Assembly (NCBI GenBank): GCA_963678485.1
Contig: OY782882.1
Location: forward strand, 1,302,001 to 1,366,000
Length of the DNA stretch: 64,000 nt
DNA from: CALGYY01 sp963678485
GTDB lineage: Bacteria > Bacteroidota > Bacteroidia > Bacteroidales > CAIWKO01
Direction: 5' to 3'
Both the position numbers and the translations under genes were made by a program. Numbering within the stretch: position 1 is the stretch's first letter; every line of letters begins with the position of its first letter. Shown one piece after another: positions 1-8,077 of this stretch. The notes beneath the pieces were generated by a model, which did not search any database, was not told the origin of the DNA, and saw only the letters and a list, made by a program, of their open reading frames with translations.

Positions 1-107
1 TGGAGCAAAATCACTTCGGCATTCATGGCTTTTGCCATTGAAAAACCTGCTTCTGCAACTTTCTGTGCGGTTGGATCATAATCCAGCGCAATCAATACTT
101 TTTTCAT
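1..107 (-). CDS. Universal stress protein, N-terminal fragment (cut by window edge)
   Basis: Only the first 35 codons are inside the window. The visible protein starts MKKVLIALDYDPTAQKVAE and continues to a VILL strand. This is the first beta strand and helix of the UspA fold, with the early Asp-Tyr-Asp that normally contacts the nucleotide. UspA-family proteins are small cytoplasmic stress proteins, often ATP binding. The ATG at 105-107 is the natural start because it opens directly on the hydrophobic first strand. The rest lies to the left of the window, so length, the Walker-like GxxGxxxxG motif and domain number cannot be checked. Confidence 0.8.
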   Translation of the reverse strand, partial: MKKVLIALDYDPTAQKVAEAGFSMAKAMNAEVILL

Positions 108-1005
108 TTAATATGATTTATTTTGCTAATAATTATTTCTGAATCATGTGAAATTCTTTTTTATTGTTTCCATCCATGTGATAATACCAGAATTGCCTTT
201 CTGCTCATGCCAGTTTCCTTGTACTTTTTGTTTCATTATTCTGATACTAATTGTGAATAATTTTTTAGAGAACAAAGATCAGTCTTATGCTTCCGGGATG
301 CATTGCACAATTCGAGAGAAGAATTACATGATTCACATGTATTGCAGAGGTGCTTTGGACTCGATAAGCCGGTCAACATATGGCTTAACAGTTGGCTTGC
401 CATTAAAATATTTTGTCATGATAAATCGGGAAATATTTCTCTTCATCCCGAAGGGGTGTTAAGGATTGTAAGGCCCTCAAAAAAGGGTGCAGTGCTGTTA
501 CTCCCCAATGGCTCACGAAAAAAAAATGTGGAGCGAAGGAAAACCAGTAACTGTTCGAACTTTTTAGAATGCCTATCTTGGCATTAATCCTGACGAGAAG
601 TTGGCTTTTCACAGCGTGCCGCGCAATTGGCTAGCATGTTGGGAAGACCTAATACCATTAATTTTAAGGCTTCCTTTGTAGGTGCCCTTTTTTATGAGCC
701 ATTGATTATATGTAGAAGACTAATGGTAATCATTATACTTATTGATATATGAAGAATGCAATCAAGATGCAGCACACCGCGATCTTGGCTGCGTAGAGGC
801 GGAGATTGAGCTCCTTCACAATATACAATTCAGGCACAGCTTGAGTTTGGTATGCCAATTGGTAAGCAAAAGCAAATAAATCCCCTTTCCGGTCTCGTTC
901 ATTTCCTTTATCAGTAAGCCCTCTGCGCGTATTTGCGTTGGCAACAGTGACGGAGACCGGGAAACAAAAACATCACACAATCATGAACCTTAAAAACCTA
1001 TTCTT
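108..1005. other. Gene-poor stretch, no supported gene
   Basis: About 900 bases without a convincing coding region. Open frames of up to about 100 codons exist at 148-462 and 303-587, but they overlap each other, have no recognisable composition or family and no upstream promoter. At 671-697 there is a weak GGC...GCC stem followed by Ts, resembling a decayed terminator and similar in wording to the real terminator at 1564. The stretch could hold a decayed gene; I see nothing firm. Confidence 0.5.
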
Positions 1006-1539
1006 ATGAATACACTCGCCAAATGGGCTTTGATCCTGACACTCGGACTCAGTGCGTGCTCTGGCCCCAAATCCTATTTCACACAGGATATCAGAAAAAA
1101 GATTGAACTCAATAAGCTGACTGTTGAACAGATCCAATTTTATGTGGATAGAGACGTAGTATTAAAGAGAGAACTAACTTCAGGAAACATGGAAGTATCC
1201 TCGGGAAAGGTAAAAGTTGAGAACGGGAAATTCATTAATGTCATCGTACTCAAAAAAGGCACCCCAGGTGTATGTGTATCATCGGGGGCAAAGACGATGA
1301 ACGTTTCCTTTGAGCTGGGCGACAACAAAACCCTCTTGTTTAGTGTTCCAACCAGTGGCAAGTCGGAGGCCTATCAGATCTGTGCTGAAGAATGGGCCAA
1401 CAATTACGGAAAGATCACTTACGATGGAGAGGTTTACACCTTACAGCCCGCAGGTTCAGCAGCAGCACTGATGATTAAAAAGTCGGTGATTAGCCGCTGG
1501 GATGTCAAAGTGCACAAAATGAAAGGGCGGAAATTGTAG
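1006..1539 (+). CDS. Putative lipoprotein of unknown function
   Basis: 177 codons. The first 18 residues form a lipoprotein signal peptide, MNTLAKWALILTLGLSAC, with a lipobox LSAC whose Cys would be acylated. The mature part is polar and rich in beta-strand-like segments, with about 28 lysines and several short acidic stretches. I do not recognise a family. It most likely sits on the periplasmic face of the inner or outer membrane. No Shine-Dalgarno or clear TAnnTTTG element is visible directly upstream. A strong terminator follows 25 bases after the stop, so the gene is probably transcribed alone. Confidence 0.75.
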   Translation: MNTLAKWALILTLGLSACSGPKSYFTQDIRKKIELNKLTVEQIQFYVDRDVVLKRELTSGNMEVSSGKVKVENGKFINVIVLKKGTPGVCVSSGAKTMNVSFELGDNKTLLFSVPTSGKSEAYQICAEEWANNYGKITYDGEVYTLQPAGSAAALMIKKSVISRWDVKVHKMKGRKL

Positions 1540-1563
1540 ACACGTATTTGCTTTCTTGATTTT

Positions 1564-1592
1564 AGGCTTCCTTATGAGGGAGCCTTTTTTTT
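1564..1592 (+). terminator. Rho-independent terminator after the lipoprotein gene
   Basis: A 9-bp stem AGGCTTCCT / AGGGAGCCT (one G-T pair) with loop TATG is followed directly by eight Ts. Confidence 0.85.
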
Positions 1593-1688
1593 GTTGATAA
1601 GTTAACTTGTTGAATTTTGGCGAATACGTTCTATTATTCCCGTTTTGGAATTTCCCTTATTATTGCTTCAAAAGATATAAAATATTAT

Positions 1689-1740
1689 TATATTTGCATG
1701 AGACAACACTGATCGGATTTTTCATTGGTTATAATAACCA
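1689..1740 (+). promoter_or_regulatory. -7 element TATATTTG and nearby palindrome
   Basis: TATATTTG at 1689-1696 matches the Bacteroidota -7 consensus TAnnTTTG. About 30 bases downstream, at 1726-1740, lies a perfect 15-base palindrome, TGGTTAT-A-ATAACCA, in the presumed leader of the next gene. Its role is not known; it could be an operator. Confidence 0.5.
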
Positions 1741-1813
1741 GCGATGAACTTGTCCCTGGCCTACATTAAATAGCAGAGAAATTAGTTGAACTTTTTGCTC
1801 TTCCAATAGAGTA

Positions 1814-2491
1814 ATGCAGAATATAAAAAAACACGCCATGCACATAAAGAAGTTTACACTGATAACATTTTTGTTATTCTGTCTCACGCTGGTCTTTCAA
1901 ATTCCACAACAATCCTTAGCTCAAGACAGCATCAAACAACATCGGGTGTTGGTTGTTGACAACTCCAACGCACGCGTTCAAAACAGCCCATTCCCCAATA
2001 TGCCCTCAGTTCCCGGACCACCAAAAATTTTTAAAAAAGGCAAAAGAGTCACCATTACAAAAAATTCAAGCAACGAAAAAATCAGAGGAAGGATTGAATG
2101 TCTGGGCGATTCGTCTATCATTATCAACGGCCAAACGATAAATTTAAGCGACGTAAGTTCTATTAAGGCATACAGAGGTGTAGAAACTGCTATTGTAGGA
2201 GGATCAGCTTTTGTTGCCAGTTTTAGTTTATTTGGAATATTTACAGGAACCTATGTGCCGGATTATAATGATGAAGGCGAGGATCAAAATCGCTACAGCC
2301 TTTTTAATAAACAAATCGTCACTATTGTGGTAGGCTTTGCAAGTGGGGTTGTTGCTCTTGTTGGAATTATTAGCCTTGCAAGTTCAAAACGCTATCGGAT
2401 GGAAGATGGATACCAACTGAAGATTGAGTATGAGAAGCCACCGCTAACTTCGCCACCAATGCCGGGCAACCCATTTAAAAAAACGCCGTAA
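1814..2491 (+). CDS. Secreted or membrane protein of unknown function
   Basis: 225 codons, or 217 if the second ATG at 1838 is used; that start leaves a cleaner signal peptide (MHIKKFTLITFLLFCLTLV, cleavage after SLAQ). The mature N-terminus is Pro/Asn rich. A basic stretch with the wording FKKGKRVTITKNSS and a small beta-rich unit follow (residues about 75-115), which resembles a compact barrel where a value is set by a strand pair. Two hydrophobic segments (about 127-150 and 165-188) look like membrane helices. The C-terminus is proline rich. No family recognised. The gene stands alone between a promoter at 1689 and the convergent nudC. Confidence 0.7.
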   Translation: MQNIKKHAMHIKKFTLITFLLFCLTLVFQIPQQSLAQDSIKQHRVLVVDNSNARVQNSPFPNMPSVPGPPKIFKKGKRVTITKNSSNEKIRGRIECLGDSSIIINGQTINLSDVSSIKAYRGVETAIVGGSAFVASFSLFGIFTGTYVPDYNDEGEDQNRYSLFNKQIVTIVVGFASGVVALVGIISLASSKRYRMEDGYQLKIEYEKPPLTSPPMPGNPFKKTP

Positions 2492-2517
2492 ATGATGTTT
2501 AAGCTCGATTAAGCACT

Positions 2518-3351
2518 TCAAATTTTCCCCTCTTCAAATTGTTCAATCATCTCACCGGCAATACTTATTGTGGAGGAATGCTGAGGGAGCTTGCCTCTGG
2601 TAAACCATGCGGCTTCGACTATTTCCTTGTCATCGATAATAATAGGTTGTGTATCGTCGGCCTCCGCTACAAAGCCTATCATCATTGAAGAAGAGGGTGG
2701 CCAGGGCTGACTTTTATAATACCGAATATTTTTCACATCCAAACCCACCTCCTCTTTAACTTCACGTATCACGGTCTCCTCAAGGGTTTCGCCTGCATCG
2801 ACATAACCGGCAAGTAAAGAAAACCAGCTACCAGTAAAATTTGAACCCCGCGCTAATAGTATCCGGTCTTTGCAAACAACCGCCATTATCACTGCGGGAG
2901 AAATCTTTGGAAATACCATTGTACCACATTGCGGGCACACGATTGCACGTTCATCCGTTTTGGGTCGAGTGCCGCTTCCACATTTACAGCAATAGCAGTT
3001 ACTGTCATACCAGCATTTTAATTGAAATCCTATGATGCTAACCCATGCAATTTCGCGCTGCTTAATAGTCCGAAATGAACTTATCTCTGTGTACACTAAT
3101 TGCGCTGTTTCTATTTTCGGTTTATCAAATAAAAGAAAGCAGGGAATATCATTTAATGTAAACAAAAAAATAGTTCTTGTGTTTGCTGAAATATCAGACA
3201 AATCAGACTTTCGCGGAATTTCGAAATGTTCATCAATACATTTCAGCAATAATGAATTTTCATTATAATGTAATACATAATCGTTATCCTCAATTTCTTT
3301 ATTTGGGAGATATTGATTAGCGAAGCGATGTGGAAAAATCTCCTGAATCAT
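2518..3351 (-). CDS. nudC: NAD+ diphosphatase (NADH pyrophosphatase)
   Basis: 277 residues, close to the family length of about 260. NudC hydrolyses NADH to NMNH and AMP, and in other bacteria also removes NAD caps from RNA. The order of parts is standard: an N-terminal domain, a zinc ribbon (CCKCGSGTRP near 123 and CPQCG near 141), then the Nudix domain. The Nudix box is complete: GYVDAGETLEE, then REVKEEVGLD. The NudC-specific signature SQPWPPSSSMM follows it, which separates this from general Nudix hydrolases. The gene is convergent with the preceding secreted protein and has its own promoter at 3452-3481. The ATG at 3349-3351 overlaps a small palindrome ATGATATCAT. Confidence 0.93.
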   Translation of the reverse strand: MIQEIFPHRFANQYLPNKEIEDNDYVLHYNENSLLLKCIDEHFEIPRKSDLSDISANTRTIFLFTLNDIPCFLLFDKPKIETAQLVYTEISSFRTIKQREIAWVSIIGFQLKCWYDSNCYCCKCGSGTRPKTDERAIVCPQCGTMVFPKISPAVIMAVVCKDRILLARGSNFTGSWFSLLAGYVDAGETLEETVIREVKEEVGLDVKNIRYYKSQPWPPSSSMMIGFVAEADDTQPIIIDDKEIVEAAWFTRGKLPQHSSTISIAGEMIEQFEEGKI

Positions 3352-3451
3352 GATATCATATATTACTAAATATGAATTTATTTATTGTTTCATTGCTCTT
3401 CTGGCCATGCCCTTATCAAGGACAGCCTCTTGTCCCAACGCATATGTCTTC

Positions 3452-3481
3452 CAAATATAAACACAAATTTGATTGTGCAAT
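3452..3481 (-). promoter_or_regulatory. Promoter of nudC
   Basis: On the minus strand, ATTG (3478-3481), 18 bases of spacing and TATATTTG (3452-3459) fit the Bacteroidota -33/-7 pattern. The leader would be about 90 nt. The 355-base gap between nudC and the next gene holds this promoter and the divergent one at 3652, and nothing else I can see. Confidence 0.6.
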
Positions 3482-3651
3482 TAAAAGCACTAATTTTTCA
3501 CCGCAACTATTTTGCTGAAGCGCCTTGTCACCCGACGTAATCCCATTACGCCATTTTGTCTTCAAGAATCAGGGTTGAAGGGATATCCTTTAACCAAAGA
3601 CTTTTACTTTCGATAAGATGTTCCCATCTGTCGCACTTGAACATTTTTTAC

Positions 3652-3659
3652 TAAATTTG
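3652..3659 (+). promoter_or_regulatory. -7 element TAAATTTG for the 3707 gene
   Basis: A perfect TAnnTTTG match 48 bases before the start codon. No good TTTG is seen at the -33 distance. Confidence 0.5.
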
Positions 3660-3706
3660 ATGCGAGCGCCTTCAGAATATTCACACATTAATCCAGTAGT
3701 TATTAT

Positions 3707-4732
3707 ATGAAAAGTTCAGCCCATAGCTTGTTCATTATAGGGATCTTTATTTGTATGTTGACGTCTCCACACCTTGTGCTAGCGCAGCTTCCCGCCGACA
3801 CTCTGATGAACAGTACAACAACTGTCCGCAACTCCACATCTGATCAATTCTACTATGGATTTGCTGAAGGTGATCGCGTAGGTTTTAGTTTCGACGAAAT
3901 ATATGGCTCGAGTTTACGCAGCTTTTGTTTTTTTGAATATCCTTCTTCAAAAATTTTTTCGCAAAACAATGTGACCTCAATTGATAAAAAAGAGTTCGTT
4001 ATTCCCCGTAAAGGAATTTATTATTTTTCGCTTGCACAATCGGGTTTTCTGGCAGGCAGAAGACACTGCCGACTGATTGTCTGGCGCATTCCAGCCAACG
4101 AGGAAGTTGCAGATTTCAACACCACAGTATATTGGGAAACCGCAATGGATACCTCCTGGTTTGAACGAGAAGAACGCTATCTCGTTAGAAGAGATACGCT
4201 GGTCACCTCGCTAAGCGATCAAACTATAAAACTCGATAAAAAGGGCAAAAGCGACAAGAGTTCCATTTCTTTTATGATCCCTAACGACACTTACGCGTGG
4301 TCGTGGTGGGTGTCGACTTCCAAAGAGGCCGTGAACATTTTCTCACAAACGGAAAATACTTTGAAAGCAAGCAATAAATTAGTCAAAGATCGTGGATTGA
4401 TGGCCTATCTTGCAATGGGAGGAGCTGCCGGGTTTGCCAGCACCAAAGGAGCGCAAAGTGTGAGCATGAATTTCCTTGATGCAGCTCAACTTCAACAGTT
4501 TGTTTCCAGTACAGTTTACGATTCACTGGGCTTGTTTCCCTGCACTACTCTTTTTGGAATTTCTCATGATACGCTGCCTGGCATTAAAAATCTGGCATTG
4601 CTTAACATGGGAAAAAAGAAATTGAATGTTTCCGTTAAAATTTGCGTTGTTCAAATTTGGGAAACATGGGGAACGCGCATTGTGAGGGATTACAAACTGG
4701 AGGAAGTGCGCAAACCTTTTCTCAAAAATTAA
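3707..4732 (+). CDS. Exported protein of unknown function
   Basis: 341 codons. A signal peptide of about 26 residues ends at VLAQ. The rest has no membrane helix and alternates aromatic-rich strands. A motif YFSLAQSGFLAGRRHC occurs near residue 105. A small Gly/Ala-rich segment (YLAMGGAAGFASTKGA, about 233-248) could insert in or lie along a membrane. The C-terminal third reads like a beta-sandwich ending in basic residues; there is no T9SS sorting domain. Family not recognised. It is separated from the following hydrolase gene by 42 bases and may share its transcript. Confidence 0.7.
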   Translation: MKSSAHSLFIIGIFICMLTSPHLVLAQLPADTLMNSTTTVRNSTSDQFYYGFAEGDRVGFSFDEIYGSSLRSFCFFEYPSSKIFSQNNVTSIDKKEFVIPRKGIYYFSLAQSGFLAGRRHCRLIVWRIPANEEVADFNTTVYWETAMDTSWFEREERYLVRRDTLVTSLSDQTIKLDKKGKSDKSSISFMIPNDTYAWSWWVSTSKEAVNIFSQTENTLKASNKLVKDRGLMAYLAMGGAAGFASTKGAQSVSMNFLDAAQLQQFVSSTVYDSLGLFPCTTLFGISHDTLPGIKNLALLNMGKKKLNVSVKICVVQIWETWGTRIVRDYKLEEVRKPFLKN

Positions 4733-4774
4733 TCTCTTTTATAACAATGAGATTTTAATACAAACTATTTTCAT

Positions 4775-6283
4775 ATGACGGCTATCGATTTTCATGCACA
4801 TTTGAGTTTGCAACCGTACCAGATGCAAATTCAGAAAAATGGCCAATGGGTTTCCTTATCTGAATTTTGGCACAAACGCCCCAAACAGGCCACAGTTCCT
4901 GTTTCTACAGTGTTAAAGGTTTTAATTGCACAAGCCCCCTATTATTCAGAAACGCATCTCGATGGCGCTCTTAGTGGCGGCGTTCGCTGTTTGGTTAATC
5001 CGATTTGTCCGGTAGAACGCGGATTTTTGAAACCGGGTTCAAAAAACGATCATCCGAAAAATATCTGGGACAATGTATTGGCCTATCTTACCGGACTCAA
5101 TGTACGTTCGGTTAACCGAATTCAAAATAAAGAATTATCGTATTTCGCTGAGTTGCATAACGAATATATGATACTGGAACAATGTCAGTTCCCTAATACA
5201 AATCCTGACGGTACTGACTTCTATAAAATTGTTTCCTCGTATCAGGAAATACTTGAAAATACTGGTATTTCAGTATTACTATCCATAGAAGGAGGACATG
5301 CATTAGCATCAAATATTTACGATGCAAGCGGTCAATTTATAGATCCAATTGTTGCGGAACAGCAGCACCTTCCTGAATTTGAAACATACAAACAAAAGGT
5401 GATTGCGAATATAAACATTGTGAAAACCTGGAAATATCCAACGCTCTTTATCTCACCATCGCATCATTACTACAGCCATATGGCGGGACTTTCGGAAAGT
5501 ATTCCCATTCCCTTTCTGGTTGAACCACAAAACATCGAAATTGACGGAGTTTCTGTTTATGATATGGGGCTCACCGAATTTGGCAAAACAGCTATTACCC
5601 TTTTATTGGCGAATAAGCAAAATGGAAACAATGGTCGAAGAGTATTGATTGATGTGAAACATTTTAGTCCAAACGCCAGAATTGAGTACTTTAACATGGT
5701 CAGAGGAAAAGGCATTCCTATCATCGCTAGTCATACTGCGGTAAACGGAAGACCGACACTAAGCGATTACAAACACAAAAAAACGTGCAGACCCTTTAAT
5801 CCCGCAAACATAAATCTATTCGACGACGAAATTGTTGAGATTTGCAACTCAGACGGCATCATTGGATTGATGTTCGACAAAAAACGTCTTTACGACAATA
5901 TCACGGAAGCGTCCCTGATTGACATGAAAAATACTGATATTGATGAATACAAGAAAATGTTGTTTGATGTAATAATATATCAGTGGCTACACATCGCAAA
6001 AGTGAGTGGTGGGGCGGGTTTTGAGCATATTTGTCTGGGAACTGATTTTGATGGTGGCATTTATCCAATGGAAATTTATTCTGAATTCGGTGCTATTCCT
6101 CAGCTGAGAAGCGGCTTACTTGCCAGAATCAATGGGGGTTTGCATGGAATTAAAAAAGCGTATCGTAACGAAAAAGACCAATTGATAAGTGATCCGGAGA
6201 AATATGTAGACGCTTTGCTGTATGGGAATGCACAGCGTTTTTTACAAACATATTTCAATGATGGATACTTAAAGGGTATTTGA
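4775..6283 (+). CDS. M19-like metallo-dipeptidase / amidohydrolase-fold protein
   Basis: 502 residues. The fold and most metal ligands match peptidase family M19 (renal or membrane dipeptidase), a TIM-barrel zinc enzyme that cleaves dipeptides. Visible motifs in order: DFHAHLS at about 5-11, SIEGGHAL near 171 (bridging Glu), SHHYYSH near 229, IDVKHFSP then IIASHTAV near 320, and LGTDFDGG near 422 (Asp ligand). The family's first motif is usually HxD; here it is HxH, as in general amidohydrolases. The protein is about 100 residues longer than typical M19 enzymes, with an N-terminal insertion between motif 1 and the Glu. No signal peptide, so cytoplasmic. Substrate unknown. Confidence 0.75.
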   Translation: MTAIDFHAHLSLQPYQMQIQKNGQWVSLSEFWHKRPKQATVPVSTVLKVLIAQAPYYSETHLDGALSGGVRCLVNPICPVERGFLKPGSKNDHPKNIWDNVLAYLTGLNVRSVNRIQNKELSYFAELHNEYMILEQCQFPNTNPDGTDFYKIVSSYQEILENTGISVLLSIEGGHALASNIYDASGQFIDPIVAEQQHLPEFETYKQKVIANINIVKTWKYPTLFISPSHHYYSHMAGLSESIPIPFLVEPQNIEIDGVSVYDMGLTEFGKTAITLLLANKQNGNNGRRVLIDVKHFSPNARIEYFNMVRGKGIPIIASHTAVNGRPTLSDYKHKKTCRPFNPANINLFDDEIVEICNSDGIIGLMFDKKRLYDNITEASLIDMKNTDIDEYKKMLFDVIIYQWLHIAKVSGGAGFEHICLGTDFDGGIYPMEIYSEFGAIPQLRSGLLARINGGLHGIKKAYRNEKDQLISDPEKYVDALLYGNAQRFLQTYFNDGYLKGI

Positions 6284-6300
6284 AAATCCGAAGCGAAATG

Positions 6301-8043
6301 CTATTTTGTTGCAACGGCTTCTTTAGGTAAAGTGAAATAGAAGGTGGCTCCTTCGTTCTCAACACCTTCACCCCATACGCGACCTCCGTGCAATTGGATA
6401 ATTCGCCGCACAATAGCCAGACCAACACCAATTCCGGGATATTCAAAATCTTCGTGTAAACGTTGAAACACCCCATACAGCTTATTGTAGTATTTCATAT
6501 TAAAGCCCACACCATTGTCTTTCACAAAGAAAATATACTCATATTTGCTTTTTTCGAAGCCGATTGTAATTTCAGGATTAATCGACTTTTTCGAAAACTT
6601 AACTGCATTAGAAATGAGGTTATGCCATACTTGTCCGATTAATGGTGCATCGGCTACAACAATTGGCAAATCCCCAATGTTGACAGTATAGAGTGAACGG
6701 TCGCTGGCTGATGTCAATTCATTTACAATCTGCCCTGCAAGAGTTTTCATATTCACAGAAGAACATCTTACTTCCGTTGTATTGAGCTGAATAAACCCTA
6801 TTAATCCATCGATTAGGCGCGCCATTTTGTGACCGCTATTCCGAATGGATTCAAGATATCGTTTTGCTTCTTCGTCGAGATTTTTGCTATAATCTTCCAT
6901 CAGCAATGTTGAAAAACCATCGATTGCACGTAAGGGAGAGCGCAAGTCGTGGGAGACTGTATAGCTAAAAGCTTCCTGTTCTTTGAGCGTTGCTTCGAGT
7001 GCGGCAGTACGCTCTTTAACGCGCAGTTCAAGAGATTCGTTGAGCTTGATAACTTTTTGTTCTGCATTTTTTCGTTCTTCGACTTCAATCTGCAGTGCCA
7101 CATTTTGTTCATTATATTTACGGATCAGACGGGCGATATCACCATAACCACCTTTTTTTCCTAAAAGATTATAAATAGGCTTAATGGTACCTTCCGAAAG
7201 ACTTTTTGTGATGGCCCTTAAGGGACGGGCAATCCAGCGATTTGTAAAAAACGCAAAAATAAAATATGTCAGTAGCAGCATCGCCAAGCCGCCGACAGCA
7301 ATATATTTGAGCATTGTTAGTTCTTCGCCAAATGGATTCTCAATCGAAAATTTCAAGGTAGCTACTTCAACATCATTCGCATCTCTTAACGAACGATAAA
7401 GCTCGCCTTCGCGAGGAGCGTCGCCATGCCCTTGAACTTTTTGATTCTTTTCGAGTAATGTAACCTTAAACCCGGTTGCTGTCTGCAAAGAAGCGATACG
7501 AGTGCTATCCCAGTGTTCGGCTGCAATCAGATATCCATGAGGTTTGGTGCACAAATGATTATCTGAAGTAGGAACAATAACACAACCAAAGAACTCATAC
7601 AATTCATCTCCAACAATACCAAAATGATGAATTTTTCTTAATCGGGAAAACCAGGAAATCAAGGTATCGGGCTGCGGGACAATGTTAACTGTCTGACCAT
7701 CTGTTTCGGAATGAAGCAGAAATCCATTGGCATCGAAGGCGGCAAAATAGCCAAATTTAAATGTTCCTAAGGAGCTACCCAGATTTTCTCTGGCCCAAGC
7801 AGTATCTTTGCTTTTTGTAAAATCCACCATTCCATCCCAGACTGCATTGTCAACAACGGCGTTCATTGATCCCCGTGTTTGGAAATCCATTACTTTATCG
7901 ATAATCTGTCCATCGCTAATTCGCTGCGATTGGAAGTAAATATCAATTTCGCGGTTACGCACATACTGATATCCCACAAGGAAAACCATCAGGACTAATA
8001 TAACCCCAATAATCAGTATTGTTATTTTGTTGTGCGTTTTCAT
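6301..8043 (-). CDS. Membrane sensor histidine kinase with CHASE4-like domain
   Basis: 580 residues. TM helix at about 7-27, a periplasmic sensor region (about 30-240) with the CHASE4-type wording NAVWDGMVDF and WARENLGSS, a second TM helix at about 243-263, a HAMP-like linker, a coiled coil, then HisKA (SHDLRSPLRAIDGF, phospho-His near 371) and HATPase_c (NLISNAVKF N-box near 478; DNGVGF and GIGVGLAIV G-boxes). The kinase core closely resembles that of the larger upstream kinase, so the two are paralogues of the phytochrome-like HisKA type. There is no receiver domain and no response regulator nearby, so the partner is unknown. It follows the larger kinase by 34 bases on the same strand, suggesting one transcript. 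Confidence 0.9.
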   Translation of the reverse strand: MKTHNKITILIIGVILVLMVFLVGYQYVRNREIDIYFQSQRISDGQIIDKVMDFQTRGSMNAVVDNAVWDGMVDFTKSKDTAWARENLGSSLGTFKFGYFAAFDANGFLLHSETDGQTVNIVPQPDTLISWFSRLRKIHHFGIVGDELYEFFGCVIVPTSDNHLCTKPHGYLIAAEHWDSTRIASLQTATGFKVTLLEKNQKVQGHGDAPREGELYRSLRDANDVEVATLKFSIENPFGEELTMLKYIAVGGLAMLLLTYFIFAFFTNRWIARPLRAITKSLSEGTIKPIYNLLGKKGGYGDIARLIRKYNEQNVALQIEVEERKNAEQKVIKLNESLELRVKERTAALEATLKEQEAFSYTVSHDLRSPLRAIDGFSTLLMEDYSKNLDEEAKRYLESIRNSGHKMARLIDGLIGFIQLNTTEVRCSSVNMKTLAGQIVNELTSASDRSLYTVNIGDLPIVVADAPLIGQVWHNLISNAVKFSKKSINPEITIGFEKSKYEYIFFVKDNGVGFNMKYYNKLYGVFQRLHEDFEYPGIGVGLAIVRRIIQLHGGRVWGEGVENEGATFYFTLPKEAVATK

Positions 8044-8077
8044 TCGATGTTGTTTCCTCAGATAAAAAAATTACAGA

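Noticed and set aside
148..612. Open frames of up to about 100 codons on both strands
   Set aside because: They overlap one another, have no recognisable protein character, signal or promoter, and are what chance gives in an AT-rich gap.
671..697. Possible terminator in the gene-poor stretch
   Set aside because: The stem has mismatches and no supported gene precedes it.
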